38,802 nucleotides of DNA from Bacteroidota bacterium (GTDB taxonomy: Bacteria; Bacteroidota; Ignavibacteria; Ignavibacteriales; Ignavibacteriaceae). The first letter of the stretch is position 1, and every line of letters begins with the position of its first letter. Below, piece after piece: positions 27,052 to 36,233 of this stretch. The notes beneath the pieces are model-generated. The model searched no databases, had not been told where the DNA came from, and saw only the letters and a list, made by a program, of their open reading frames with translations. The position numbers and the translations under genes are program-made. The stretch covers positions 1 to 38,802 of the forward strand of contig JAMCWE010000249.1 in NCBI GenBank assembly GCA_023475265.1, in the 5' to 3' direction.

Positions 27052-28140
27052 ATGAGTTCCGACAGAGAACAGAAACTAAAAATAATTGAAGACGCCATTG
27101 CAAGTATAGAAAAGACTTACGGCAAAGGTTCAATAATGAAACTTGGCAATGGAGTAATAGCCGATGTTGAATCAATTCCAACTGGCGCTCTTTCTTTAGA
27201 TTTTGCACTTGGAATCGGCGGAGTGCCGAGAGGAAGAGTAACTGAAATTTTTGGCCCCGAATCAAGTGGCAAAACAACCTTATGTCTCCACATAATTGCT
27301 GAAGCACAAAAGACCGGCGGGCTCGCTGCGTTCATTGATGCTGAACATGCACTTGACGTTAATTATGCCAAAAGATTAGGAGTTGATACTTCAAACTTAC
27401 TTTTGTCGCAGCCAGATTTTGGCGAACAAGCTTTAGAGATCACCGATACTTTAGTTCGAAGCAATGCATTAGATATAATCGTAATCGATTCTGTTGCTGC
27501 GCTTGTCCCGAGATCAGAAATTGAAGGTGAAATGGGTGACGCAACCATGGCTGTTCAAGCTCGTTTAATGTCTCAAGCATTAAGAAAGCTTACCGGCGCA
27601 ATTTCTAAATCAAAAACTTCAGTAATTTTTATAAATCAATTAAGAAGCAAAATTGGAGTAATGTTTGGAAATCCGGAAACAACAACCGGCGGTAACGCTT
27701 TAAAGTTTTACGCTTCCTTGCGTTTAGATATTAGAAGAGTGGCCGCTATAAAAGATGGAACTGAAGTTATTGGTAATAGAACTCGTGTTAAAATTGTCAA
27801 AAGTAAAGTTGCACCGCCATTTAAGGAAGTTGAATTCGATATCTTATATAATGAAGGAATAAGTAAAACCGGCGACTTGCTTGACTTAGCTACTAACATG
27901 GGAATAATAAAAAAGAGCGGCGCTTGGTTCACTTATGATGAAGAAAGATTTCAAGGTAGAGAACAATTCAAGCAAAAACTTATCGAGCTTCCGGATTTAA
28001 CTTTAAAATTGGAAAAAGAAGTTAAAGAAAAACTTGGCATGCATAAAGCTCAATCAGCTTCCGGTAAAGAGGAAAAAGAAAAATCTGAAGAGAAACCAAA
28101 AGAGCAAGCAACTGGAACTGGAAAGAAAGCTGCTAAATAG
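27052..28140 (+). CDS. recA: Recombinase RecA
   Basis: This 362-residue protein is a full-length RecA. Walker A is GPESSGKT (residues 68-75); Walker B lies in [15 protein letters not shown]; loop L2 contains [20 protein letters not shown]; and the C-terminal domain is followed by a lysine- and glutamate-rich tail. It catalyses homologous pairing and strand exchange and promotes LexA cleavage. TTGGAGG precedes the ATG. I see no obvious SOS box in the short spacer, and the gene is probably read through from cinA and thpR. Confidence 0.98.
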   Translation: MSSDREQKLKIIEDAIASIEKTYGKGSIMKLGNGVIADVESIPTGALSLDFALGIGGVPRGRVTEIFGPESSGKTTLCLHIIAEAQKTGGLAAFIDAEHALDVNYAKRLGVDTSNLLLSQPDFGEQALEITDTLVRSNALDIIVIDSVAALVPRSEIEGEMGDATMAVQARLMSQALRKLTGAISKSKTSVIFINQLRSKIGVMFGNPETTTGGNALKFYASLRLDIRRVAAIKDGTEVIGNRTRVKIVKSKVAPPFKEVEFDILYNEGISKTGDLLDLATNMGIIKKSGAWFTYDEERFQGREQFKQKLIELPDLTLKLEKEVKEKLGMHKAQSASGKEEKEKSEEKPKEQATGTGKKAAK

Positions 28141-28157
28141 TTTATAAAATATAAGAA

Positions 28158-28787
28158 ATGAGAATTGTAAGAGTAGAAAAGAAAGATGAAAAAAATGTAG
28201 TTATTTTTTTTGACAACGAAGAAAAGCTATTCTTATCTTATGAAATATTTTTGAAAAACGGCTTAAAGAAAAATGATGAAATTTCTGAAAGCCGTTTTTC
28301 TTTATTAATTGAGGAAAACCAAAAGTTCCATCTTAAACAAAAAGCATTTCGATTACTTGGTAGAAGGCATCATTCATCATTTGAATTAAAAGTTAAGCTT
28401 AAACAAAAAGGCTACGATGAAAATTTTATAAATGAAATTATAAATGATCTCAAGTCGAATGGTTATTTAAATGATTATGAATTTGCTTTGGTCTATGCTG
28501 AAGAAAACATTAAAAATAAATATTGGGGCAAAAAGAAAGTTGAAGCCGAATTATTTAAGAGAGGAATTGAAAGAAATATTATTGCTCAGGTTGTGAAAGA
28601 AAATTTTCCATCAAACGATGATTTAAGTAATGCAGTTGAACTTGGGAAGAAAAAATTGAATTCTTTATTGACCAGAAAAATTGAAAAGGAAAAAATTAGA
28701 ACAAAACTTTATTCATTTCTTTTATCAAAAGGATATGATTATGAGATTTGTAAAAAAGTTATTGAGGCCTTAATATCTGAGGAATAA
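28158..28787 (+). CDS. recX: Regulatory protein RecX
   Basis: This 209-residue protein has the tandem three-helix repeats of RecX: KAFRLLGRRHHSSFELKVKL, then GYDENFINEIINDLKSNGYL and a later repeat around AELFKRGIERNIIAQVV. RecX caps RecA filaments and limits their activity. Its place 17 bases after recA matches the usual arrangement. It ends five bases from the convergent NUDIX gene. Confidence 0.92.
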   Translation: MRIVRVEKKDEKNVVIFFDNEEKLFLSYEIFLKNGLKKNDEISESRFSLLIEENQKFHLKQKAFRLLGRRHHSSFELKVKLKQKGYDENFINEIINDLKSNGYLNDYEFALVYAEENIKNKYWGKKKVEAELFKRGIERNIIAQVVKENFPSNDDLSNAVELGKKKLNSLLTRKIEKEKIRTKLYSFLLSKGYDYEICKKVIEALISEE

Positions 28788-28792
28788 ATGAT

Positions 28793-29203
28793 TCATTTAA
28801 ACTTTGATCCGAGTGAAGAAATCATATTTGAAATTTCCTTAGTCCGGATGTTATTTGCAGCTTCTTTAACCGGGAACCATTTCCTTTTTCTTTTTTCTTT
28901 ATCAGGATAATTTTCTAAAACTTCTATAACTTCCATCGCAAAAACCTTGACATGACAAATACCAATTGATTTCCGATTTTCAAAATGCCCGAGTTCTATT
29001 GTTTCATTCGTTCCATAAACCCCAGCTTCTTCAAATGCTTCTTTCTTTGCTGATTCGAATGGCGTTAAATTAAATTCAACAAAGCCTTTTGGAATTATCC
29101 ACCTCTTTTTCTTGAGTGAAGTTATAAGTAAAACTTCCAATCCTAGTTTTGTTTTACGAAATGGGATTACTCCCGATTGATTAAAATTAAATTCGAGTTT
29201 CAA
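28793..29203 (-). CDS. NUDIX hydrolase
   Basis: This 136-residue protein has a Nudix box at residues 40-62 (GFVEFNLTPFESAKKEAFEE, then AGV). The core KEAFEEAG binds metal, with Lys in place of the usual Arg. The first conserved Glu of the textbook box (GX5E) is Leu, while a Glu sits three positions after the first Gly, as in many DIPP-like members. Substrate is unknown; diphosphoinositol or dinucleoside polyphosphate hydrolases are the closest in style. It is convergent with recX. Confidence 0.85.
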   Translation of the reverse strand: MKLEFNFNQSGVIPFRKTKLGLEVLLITSLKKKRWIIPKGFVEFNLTPFESAKKEAFEEAGVYGTNETIELGHFENRKSIGICHVKVFAMEVIEVLENYPDKEKRKRKWFPVKEAANNIRTKEISNMISSLGSKFK

Positions 29204-29234
29204 CTTTTAGCTTCTATAAACATTATTTCGAAAA

Positions 29235-30563
29235 TTATTTTTCAACCTTGCTCAAAATATTTTCTGCTTTTAAAATATCCATTGTAACTTCATCAATTAC
29301 TACCGGTTGTTTCTTATTATCTAATTCGACTACAACAATATAACCATTTACATCACCGGTTGATTTTAATGCTTCGATTAATGCTTCCTGGTCGCTTACT
29401 GCTCTAGTCCCATGATCTGACCAAATTTCGTTTGCACAAAGACAACCAACTGTTGGAGTGCTTGGGTAATAGGTCTTACCAAAATAAAATGATGGGTCGA
29501 TAGTAGTTCCGTGAGAAATTATTTCAGTTCTACCAGCCTTCCCTGCATAAAAAGTTCCCCAGATTGGAAAATATTTTCGCCATGATTCCGGTAATAAATT
29601 TTTATATAAATTATTTCCCCAAATGTTGTTATTAATTTTATCGTGGAAAAATACTGAAGGTGAAGTTTCAAAAGGCATAATCAATTGAATATTTGGTGTA
29701 CGCCCGATGAAAATTTTTTTAGAAGTATCAATTCCTTGCATTGAAAAAATTCCTTGCGGTGTATTTCCATTAGTCAGGTAAGTGGGCAAATTTGTTATTG
29801 ATCGTGCAAGCTGCGGAATATTAAAAATTGTCCCATCGGCCTTCCTTAAAAATTTACCGTCAGGTTTTCTAATGATAGCTATTCCTTTATAATCACGATC
29901 ATTTCTTTGCAAGCTAAAAATAATTGTACATTTTCTTTCGAAGTTATACGAAAATAAATCTGTTAATGATGGACGTTCTTTTGAAAAAACTTCCGGAGAT
30001 TTGGTTAAATAAGTACCAAGAGAAAATAAAATCGGATTATCCTTCCAATCAGAAAATTTCTTATTGAGCAACTCTAAATAATAATCGTTATTGTATTTAT
30101 TATTTTGGTCTTGCTTAAGATAATTGATTCCCATTGCAAAAAGTTTTGGATTTTCTGTCTTCTGAGTTACATCTAAAACTTCATTATAAAAATCATTCGG
30201 ATATAAAGTGAATACAGTTTCCAGCAGATATCTTTGAAAACTTAAACTTCTTTTTTCAAATTGAGCAAATGCCGATTTCATATTTGATTTGTAAGCTTCA
30301 TCAGCATCGAGTGATACTTCCATCGCATCAAAAGCATCCATCCAATTGCTTTCTGTCTTTTCGCTAAGTGCAAGCGAAAGATTTTTAGCAATCTCATTAT
30401 TATAAAGATTTTTTTTGAATTCTTCTCTGAAAGTTTTAGTTGTATGCGGATCCTTAATTATACTTTCATCATTCAAAGTATTTTTTTGGATCGAACAGGC
30501 GACAAAACTCATCAGAAAAAATATTGCAATATATTTTATTGATTTTAATGAAATCATATTCAA
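29235..30563 (-). CDS. Lipoprotein with L,D-transpeptidase-like (YkuD) domain
   Basis: This 442-residue protein has a lipoprotein signal (hydrophobic stretch then FVACS, lipidated Cys23). The N-terminal half is helical and not recognised. The C-terminal part resembles YkuD L,D-transpeptidases: HGTT with His351, then TVGC with Cys374, a spacing of 23 residues close to the HX(14-17)SHGC arrangement. However, the usual GC[IV]R ending is GCLC and an HG[AT] precedes it, so catalysis is likely but not certain. L,D-transpeptidases cross-link peptidoglycan or attach proteins to it. It lies two bases after galM, probably in one operon. Confidence 0.55.
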   Translation of the reverse strand: MNMISLKSIKYIAIFFLMSFVACSIQKNTLNDESIIKDPHTTKTFREEFKKNLYNNEIAKNLSLALSEKTESNWMDAFDAMEVSLDADEAYKSNMKSAFAQFEKRSLSFQRYLLETVFTLYPNDFYNEVLDVTQKTENPKLFAMGINYLKQDQNNKYNNDYYLELLNKKFSDWKDNPILFSLGTYLTKSPEVFSKERPSLTDLFSYNFERKCTIIFSLQRNDRDYKGIAIIRKPDGKFLRKADGTIFNIPQLARSITNLPTYLTNGNTPQGIFSMQGIDTSKKIFIGRTPNIQLIMPFETSPSVFFHDKINNNIWGNNLYKNLLPESWRKYFPIWGTFYAGKAGRTEIISHGTTIDPSFYFGKTYYPSTPTVGCLCANEIWSDHGTRAVSDQEALIEALKSTGDVNGYIVVVELDNKKQPVVIDEVTMDILKAENILSKVEK

Positions 30564-30565
30564 TT

Positions 30566-31579
30566 TTATCCTTTTGAAATTTCAAATCCAAATTCAAATG
30601 AGGAAGTTTCTCCAGGCAACACAGTTATATCATTTTTTAATTCCTCACGATTAAAAGCGTTTGTAATAAACTGCATAGGTTCAACAGCGATGGATTGTCG
30701 AATTCTTCGAGACAAAGTATCACCAGTGAAAACCAAAGTTACGCCGCCTTTTTGAAAGAGTGTAATAGTCAAACCATTATCCGGATCAAAAATAGCTGCT
30801 CTTGAAAAATTTTCTTCATCGGTTCGAAGATCAGCAAAACAATTATCAATTTTTCTTCCGTTAATTTTTCTTTTATCAATTGATATTTGACTACTGAAAT
30901 TAAGCTGTGGGATATTTTCGATTTTCTCATAAGCCTGCGAACCTTTTAATGGAATCAAATTGTTATCAACTAAAATAATTTTGTTTGCATCGATTGTTAA
31001 AATTAAATTCTCAATTCCATTTTCTGAAGTTTTAAAATAAGGATGCCAACCGGTTTGGAAAGGAGCGGGCACATCTCCAATATTTTCGCCGCTTACTTGA
31101 ATGCAAATTTTGTTTTTTTCTAATTTATATTTGACGAAGATATCCATAGCAAATGGATAGCCATTAAATTTACCAGGTCTGATTTTATCATAAAGAAATG
31201 TTGCTTCAACAAAATTTTCATTTAATTCTACGTTAGATAAATTAAATATTTCCCGTGAAGTTAGTCCATGAATTACTTGGGTACGCGGCGGAATTGGTTC
31301 CAATTGCAAATCCATTCCATTAAAATTATAAGCGCCATTAGGAATTCTATTTGCGAAAGGTGTCATTATCCAACAGCGGGCGCCGCTTCCGGCTTTCACT
31401 TCATCATCATTACTTAAGCCGTCTAAAATATTGAATGGTTTGCCGTTAATTTGTGTTATAAAATTTAAAGGAGTAGCGCCGCTTAAAAGTACTTCAAATT
31501 TGTTCCCGGTTTGACTATCGGAAAGAGAGATGGTTTTATAATTACCAAACATCCCCTCAATAAAATTAAATCTGCTCAT
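30566..31579 (-). CDS. galM: Aldose 1-epimerase family protein
   Basis: This 337-residue beta-sandwich protein belongs to the GalM family. Visible marks are ANRIPNGAYNFNG, VIHGLTSREIF with the catalytic-type His, FQTGWHPYFK with the second His, and the late acidic segment before IAVEPMQFITNAFN. GalM interconverts alpha and beta anomers of hexoses. Sequence alone does not decide galactose against other sugars. It is the first gene of a short minus-strand operon, divergent from murB. Confidence 0.87.
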   Translation of the reverse strand: MSRFNFIEGMFGNYKTISLSDSQTGNKFEVLLSGATPLNFITQINGKPFNILDGLSNDDEVKAGSGARCWIMTPFANRIPNGAYNFNGMDLQLEPIPPRTQVIHGLTSREIFNLSNVELNENFVEATFLYDKIRPGKFNGYPFAMDIFVKYKLEKNKICIQVSGENIGDVPAPFQTGWHPYFKTSENGIENLILTIDANKIILVDNNLIPLKGSQAYEKIENIPQLNFSSQISIDKRKINGRKIDNCFADLRTDEENFSRAAIFDPDNGLTITLFQKGGVTLVFTGDTLSRRIRQSIAVEPMQFITNAFNREELKNDITVLPGETSSFEFGFEISKG

Positions 31580-31823
31580 TTTTATTATTAGGTTAAATTA
31601 TTAAATGAATTTCCTTTTTTCAATTTCAAAAAGAATTGTAACAAAGATAAAATCAATAGTTTAATTTAACCAATCAAAAAATATAATTCGTCATGAAAAT
31701 TTATTTAAAATATTTCTTGATTATGATTTATAAAATACATTAAAAAAATATTTGCACATGAATTTAACTAATCGATTTTATCACGAATTTATTTATCTTT
31801 CCGGTAAATTATGAGTTAAGTTT

Positions 31824-32840
31824 ATGAATATCTTGCAAAACATACCATTAAAAAATTATAATACTTTTGGAATTGATTTATCTGCCAAAGCTTTTGTTGA
31901 AGTTTTTACAGAAGAAGATTTAAATGAAGTTTTAAGTTCGACTGAAGGGAAAAATAGTAAAAAGCTTATCCTCGGCGGAGGAAGCAATATTCTATTAACT
32001 AAAGACTTCGATGGATTAGCAATAAAAATTTCTATTCCGGGAATAAAAATAATTGAAGAAGATAATGATTTTGTTTTATTAAAAGCCGGCGCCGGTGTTA
32101 ATTGGAATGATCTAGTAAACTTTTGTGTGGGAAAAAATTTTGGAGGCGTTGAAAATCTTTCGTTAATCCCTGGAACTGCAGGTGCTGCACCAATTCAAAA
32201 TATCGGAGCTTACGGGCAGGAACTGAAAGAAGTATTTTATTCTCTGCAAGGAATTTTCATAGAAAATTTAGAAGAAAGTATTTTCAATAATGGTGATTGT
32301 AAATTCGGATACAGAGACAGCATTTTTAAAAATGAATTAAAAGGGAAATTCATTATCACTTCAATTAAATTAAAATTGCATAAACACCCAAAAATTAATT
32401 TAACCTATGACGCAGTTAAAAATGAAATTGAAAAATTGAAATTAGGAAGAGTTACTATCCAGGATGTGAGTAAAATTGTTTGTGATATCAGAATGAAGAA
32501 ACTTCCAAATCCTAATGAAATTGGGAACGCCGGAAGCTTCTTTAAAAATCCTGAAGTAAATGCGAAAAAGTTTTTAGAATTAAAAAAAGAATTTCCCGAT
32601 ATTATCGGGCATAAAATTGAAGAAGGGAAAATTAAAATTGCCGCTGGTTGGCTGATCGAAAATACTTCATGGAAAGGAAAACGTTTTGGAAATGCCGGGG
32701 CGCATACTAATCAATCCTTAGTATTGGTTAATTATGGCAATGCCACCGGAAAAGAAATCCTTGAACTTGCTAATGAAATCGAAAATTCAGTACAAAATAA
32801 ATTCGGGATAACTCTTCACAAAGAAGTAAATATTTATTAG
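31824..32840 (+). CDS. murB: UDP-N-acetylmuramate dehydrogenase
   Basis: This 338-residue flavoenzyme reduces UDP-GlcNAc-enolpyruvate to UDP-MurNAc in peptidoglycan synthesis. The FAD site LGGGSNILLT (residues 50-59) and VENLSLIPGTAGAAPIQNIG are clear. YRDSIFK and AGSFFKNP with the proton-donating Ser mark a type I enzyme, as does the length. It stands alone, with a 244-base divergent spacer to galM. Confidence 0.96.
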   Translation: MNILQNIPLKNYNTFGIDLSAKAFVEVFTEEDLNEVLSSTEGKNSKKLILGGGSNILLTKDFDGLAIKISIPGIKIIEEDNDFVLLKAGAGVNWNDLVNFCVGKNFGGVENLSLIPGTAGAAPIQNIGAYGQELKEVFYSLQGIFIENLEESIFNNGDCKFGYRDSIFKNELKGKFIITSIKLKLHKHPKINLTYDAVKNEIEKLKLGRVTIQDVSKIVCDIRMKKLPNPNEIGNAGSFFKNPEVNAKKFLELKKEFPDIIGHKIEEGKIKIAAGWLIENTSWKGKRFGNAGAHTNQSLVLVNYGNATGKEILELANEIENSVQNKFGITLHKEVNIY

Positions 32841-32992
32841 AAGTGATTTAAAGTATTTTTTGATTTTTATAAGCTTTTATAAATCAAAGTCTATTGAATT
32901 TATAAGATTTGATTTTTAAGTTCTATAAAAAACAAAAACAATAATTTTAAGAATTCTGCCAAAAGCAATTGATCTTAAAAAAGGAGACTTTA

Positions 32993-33811
32993 ATGTCAAA
33001 CTCAAAAAATGATAAAGGTGTTTTATCTGCGTATGAAAAAGCCTTTGCAGAAGGCATTGACCCGAGATGCATTCCTCAAAAACTAAATGGCCCGGTACCG
33101 GAAGACAACAAAATTATATATCCAAATTATCCTGATTCTGATCATGAAATTTGGAATTTCCTTTACAATCGCCAAATGAAATATTTACCAGGACGAGTTT
33201 GTGAAGAATATCTTACTGGCGTTGAAAAGTTAAAATTCTCTCCAGGAAAAATTCCAGCATTAAGGGATTTAAGTTCTGTGTTTAACAGAACTACGAGATG
33301 GACGGTTGCGCGAGTTCCAGGCTTGATTGATGTTGACGATTTCTTTGCTTTACTTAAAAGAAAAGTTTTTCCTTCCACTGATTATATTAGAGGAAAGGAT
33401 GAGCTTGATTATACGCCAGCTCCGGATTTATTTCATGACATGTTTGGACATATGCCATTATTAACAGATAAAAACTTTGCTTCATTTTATCAAAAATTTG
33501 GTGAAGCTGCACTCCATGCAAAAGGTAATGATCGTAAAGATCTTGAAACATTTCATTGGTTTACTGTTGAATTCGGATTGATTAAAAAACAAGAAGGAAT
33601 GAGAATTTATGGTGCAGGTATTGTCTCTTCTTTAGGTGAAGTTCAGCATGCTCTTTCAAATGAAGTTGAAGTAAAAAGTTTTGATCCGGATATAATAATA
33701 AAACAACAATATGATGTTTGGCATCTTCAACCTGTTTTGTTTGCGATAGAATCTTTCGAACAGCTTGAAGATGGTTTCATGAAATGGACTAAGAGCAGGG
33801 GATTGTTATAA
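32993..33811 (+). CDS. phhA: Tetrahydropterin-dependent aromatic amino acid hydroxylase (phenylalanine 4-monooxygenase type)
   Basis: This 272-residue single-domain hydroxylase lacks an ACT domain, as in bacteria. The iron site is PDLFHDMFGHMPLL (His148, His153) with Glu193 in WFTVEFGL. Start ATG 32993 is chosen because AAGGAG stands seven bases upstream; an in-frame TTG at 32969 has none. The enzyme needs a tetrahydropterin, and genes for making one follow directly. Phenylalanine is the most likely substrate. Tryptophan or tyrosine hydroxylation cannot be excluded from sequence alone. A pterin carbinolamine dehydratase is not in the window. Confidence 0.9.
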   Translation: MSNSKNDKGVLSAYEKAFAEGIDPRCIPQKLNGPVPEDNKIIYPNYPDSDHEIWNFLYNRQMKYLPGRVCEEYLTGVEKLKFSPGKIPALRDLSSVFNRTTRWTVARVPGLIDVDDFFALLKRKVFPSTDYIRGKDELDYTPAPDLFHDMFGHMPLLTDKNFASFYQKFGEAALHAKGNDRKDLETFHWFTVEFGLIKKQEGMRIYGAGIVSSLGEVQHALSNEVEVKSFDPDIIIKQQYDVWHLQPVLFAIESFEQLEDGFMKWTKSRGLL

Positions 33812-33959
33812 ACTAAAATCATTTTGTGTCTTATAATATACAATCTTTATTCAAACTTGAATGTACTTTTATAAATGGGTAATTTTAATTAATCTTTGGC
33901 AAGAATCTATTATTAAAATTTTTTAATCATCAGCATTTAAATTTATTGAGGAAAATTTT

Positions 33960-34442
33960 ATGTCATTAAAAAATGGTGATAAAGCGCCATCATTTAAATT
34001 AAAAGATCAGAATGGGAAAACAATTTCACTTAAAGAATTTGTAGGGAAGAATGTCGTACTATATTTTTATCCAAAGGATGATACATCCGGTTGCACTGCT
34101 GAGGCTTGCAATTTTAGAGATGAGTTCCCAAAATTTGAAAATATTAATGCTGTTATACTTGGTGTAAGTCCTGATTCGGTTCAGTCGCATAAAAAGTTTG
34201 TCGACAAATATAATTTACCTTTTTCGCTTCTTAGCGATGAGGGTAAAGAAGCGTTGAATGCTTATGAAGTTTGGAAAGAAAAAAGCATGTATGGAAGAAA
34301 ATATATGGGAGTAGAAAGAACTACTTTTATTATTGATGGAAACGGGAAAATCAAAAAGATTTTTAATAAAGTAAAAGTGCAAGATCATAACAAAGAAGTA
34401 TTTGAAGCAATAAAAGATGAAAATACTTCCAAGAAGAATTGA
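33960..34442 (+). CDS. bcp: Thioredoxin-dependent peroxiredoxin, Bcp/PrxQ type
   Basis: This 160-residue peroxiredoxin has the peroxidatic cysteine in PKDDTSGCTAEAC (Cys45) and the resolving cysteine five residues later (Cys50), which marks the atypical two-cysteine Bcp/PrxQ group. The C-terminal MYGRKYMGVERTTFIIDGNG is typical. It reduces hydroperoxides using thioredoxin. It sits between the hydroxylase and the pterin genes, which could protect oxygen-sensitive tetrahydropterins (inferred). Confidence 0.95.
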   Translation: MSLKNGDKAPSFKLKDQNGKTISLKEFVGKNVVLYFYPKDDTSGCTAEACNFRDEFPKFENINAVILGVSPDSVQSHKKFVDKYNLPFSLLSDEGKEALNAYEVWKEKSMYGRKYMGVERTTFIIDGNGKIKKIFNKVKVQDHNKEVFEAIKDENTSKKN

Positions 34443-34459
34443 AAGAAAAAGGGAACAAA

Positions 34460-34867
34460 ATGTTTTATGTAACAAGGCGCGAAACCTTTAGTGCGGCTGA
34501 ACCGAATCAGGACTTACACCAAGTAGATGAAGAAAATGAAAGGCTATATGGGAAATGCAGTAATCCAAATTGGCATGGACACAATTACACTTTGGAAGTC
34601 ATAGTTGCCGGTGAAGTTAATCCGGAAACAGGATATGTTATCGATCTAAAAATTCTAAAACAAATTATTATTGATAATGTGATCAAAAAAGTTGATCATA
34701 AAAATTTGAATATTGAAACAGATTTTATGACGGGAATAATTCCTACTGCTGAAAATATTGCGGCCGCTATTTGGAGTCAGCTTGTAAATAAAGTTCCAAG
34801 TGGTAAATTATATTCCGTTAAAATTTATGAGACTGAAAATAATTATTTTGAATTTAAAGGAGATTAA
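34460..34867 (+). CDS. 6-pyruvoyl-tetrahydropterin synthase/QueD family protein
   Basis: This 135-residue protein closely resembles [17 protein letters not shown] (catalytic-type Cys33; Zn ligands His39 and His41), VDHKNLN (Asp79, His80) and KIYETENN (Glu124). The first zinc His of the family, in F-S-A-[AS]-H-R, is Glu14 here (FSAAEPNQ). I chose ATG 34460, with AAAAAGGGA upstream, over the TTG at 34439 that lies within bcp. Next to folE and a dehydrogenase it probably makes 6-pyruvoyl-tetrahydropterin from dihydroneopterin triphosphate. QueD for queuosine is the alternative; no other que gene is near. Confidence 0.83.
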   Translation: MFYVTRRETFSAAEPNQDLHQVDEENERLYGKCSNPNWHGHNYTLEVIVAGEVNPETGYVIDLKILKQIIIDNVIKKVDHKNLNIETDFMTGIIPTAENIAAAIWSQLVNKVPSGKLYSVKIYETENNYFEFKGD

Positions 34868-34869
34868 AG

Positions 34870-35436
34870 TTGAATCGTAAAAATTTAGAGAATTTGATTT
34901 CTCAATTATTAAAAGAAATTGGAGAAGACCAAAGCCGTGAGGGTTTGATAGATACACCTAAAAGAGTGTCTCAAGCTTATGAATATTTAACTTCAGGTTA
35001 TGACAAAAAAATTGAAGATGTTTTAAATGATGCAATTTTTACTGAAAAATATGATGAGATGGTAATTGTAAAAAATATAGATTTTTTCAGTCTTTGCGAA
35101 CATCACATGCTTCCATTTTACGGAAAAGTTCACGTGGCTTATTTACCAGATGGAAAAATTTTAGGACTAAGCAAAATACCTCGGATTGTAGAAGTATTTG
35201 CAAGAAGGCTTCAAGTCCAGGAAAGAATGACACAGCAAATTGCTGACACAATTAATAAATATATTCAACCCAAAGGTGTAGCGGTCGTATCCGAAGCATA
35301 TCATATGTGTATGATGATGCGCGGAGTTGAAAAACAAAATTCATCTGCTACGGCAAGTGCTGTTCATGGCATTTTCAAAGAAGATGCAAGAACAAGATCA
35401 GAATTTCTAAACTTAATTTCTACGAAGAATTTATAA
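34870..35436 (+). CDS. folE: GTP cyclohydrolase I
   Basis: This 188-residue enzyme converts GTP to dihydroneopterin triphosphate, the first step to folate and biopterin. Zinc ligands are Cys76 and His79 in [10 protein letters not shown] and Cys147 in [30 protein letters not shown] and [10 protein letters not shown] are typical. The start is TTG at 34870, preceded by AAAGGAG at good spacing. The TAA shares a base with the ATG of the dehydrogenase (TAATG), which suggests coupling. In this context it more likely serves tetrahydrobiopterin than folate. Confidence 0.96.
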   Translation: MNRKNLENLISQLLKEIGEDQSREGLIDTPKRVSQAYEYLTSGYDKKIEDVLNDAIFTEKYDEMVIVKNIDFFSLCEHHMLPFYGKVHVAYLPDGKILGLSKIPRIVEVFARRLQVQERMTQQIADTINKYIQPKGVAVVSEAYHMCMMMRGVEKQNSSATASAVHGIFKEDARTRSEFLNLISTKNL

Positions 35437-36152
35437 TGGATGGGAAAAAAACCGGTGTTTGGATTACCGGGGCTAGTTCGGGAATTGGCAGAGCCGCAGC
35501 TATTGAATTCGCACGTGTGGGAGCCAATGTTTGTGCAACCTCCAGAAGGGCTTCGGAATTACAAAGATTAAATTCAGAACTGAATCAAGAAAAGCTTGGC
35601 GTTAATATTTATCCTTGTAACATAGCTTCTGCGGCTAATGTAGATCAAACTGTAAAAAAAATATTTGCAGAAAATCAAATTGATTGTTTGATAAATAATG
35701 CAGGTGTAACTTCATTTAAAAAGGCTGAATCAAACTCCATCCAGGAAATAAATGATATAATTAATACAAATCTACTCGGTTCAATTTATGCAATTAAATA
35801 TATTTTGCCGCATATGATCGAGCAGGGAAGCGGTACTATAATAAATATACTTTCGATTGTAACAAAAAAAACTTTTACACACAGCAGTGCTTATGCCGCA
35901 TCTAAAATGGGTTTGCTTGGATATACAAATTCATTAAGGGAAGAAGTTAGAAAATATAATATTAGAATAATCAATGTAGTGCCGGGTGCTACCGATACTT
36001 CAATGTGGTCATCTGAAGTTAGAAAAAATAATACCGATAAAATGATGAAGCCTGAAGATATAGCTCGCTTAATTGTTTGGCTCTATCTGCAAAAAGGAAA
36101 TATGGTAACTGAAGAAATTATGGTTAGACCAATTACCGGAGATTTAGATTGA
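35436..36152 (+). CDS. Short-chain dehydrogenase, candidate sepiapterin reductase
   Basis: This 238-residue Rossmann-fold SDR has TGASSGIG (residues 11-18), NNAG (87-90), catalytic Ser140, Tyr153 and Lys157 (YAASK). SDR sequence does not fix the substrate. The position, overlapping the folE stop and following a PTPS gene, makes reduction of 6-pyruvoyl-tetrahydropterin to tetrahydrobiopterin the best guess. Its stop TGA overlaps an ATG (TGATG) that opens the remnant of another SDR gene. Confidence 0.85.
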   Translation: MDGKKTGVWITGASSGIGRAAAIEFARVGANVCATSRRASELQRLNSELNQEKLGVNIYPCNIASAANVDQTVKKIFAENQIDCLINNAGVTSFKKAESNSIQEINDIINTNLLGSIYAIKYILPHMIEQGSGTIINILSIVTKKTFTHSSAYAASKMGLLGYTNSLREEVRKYNIRIINVVPGATDTSMWSSEVRKNNTDKMMKPEDIARLIVWLYLQKGNMVTEEIMVRPITGDLD

Positions 36153-36233
36153 TGGTAGAAAAAAAATTATCAGTAATAACCGGCGCAAGCTTTGATAAGC
36201 GAAGTTGATATCCGACCTGCTAACCCGAAATAA
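36152..36233 (+). pseudogene. Remnant of a second short-chain dehydrogenase gene (internal deletion)
   Basis: The ATG at 36152 overlaps the previous stop and starts an SDR-like N-terminus (MVEKKLSVITGAS), which ends out of frame at 36206-36208. In another frame the next bases read ALISEVDIRPANPK and stop at 36231-36233. This is a typical SDR C-terminus and lines up with VTEEIMVRP at the end of the preceding SDR. About 200 or more internal codons are therefore missing, with the break near 36188-36191. An 18-codon frame may still be translated. Confidence 0.7.

Noticed and set aside
32861-32886. AT-rich near-palindrome after murB as a possible terminator
   Set aside because: The stem is almost entirely A-T pairs, the loop is GCTT, and no T-tract follows. 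It would be weak and is likely chance in AT-rich DNA.
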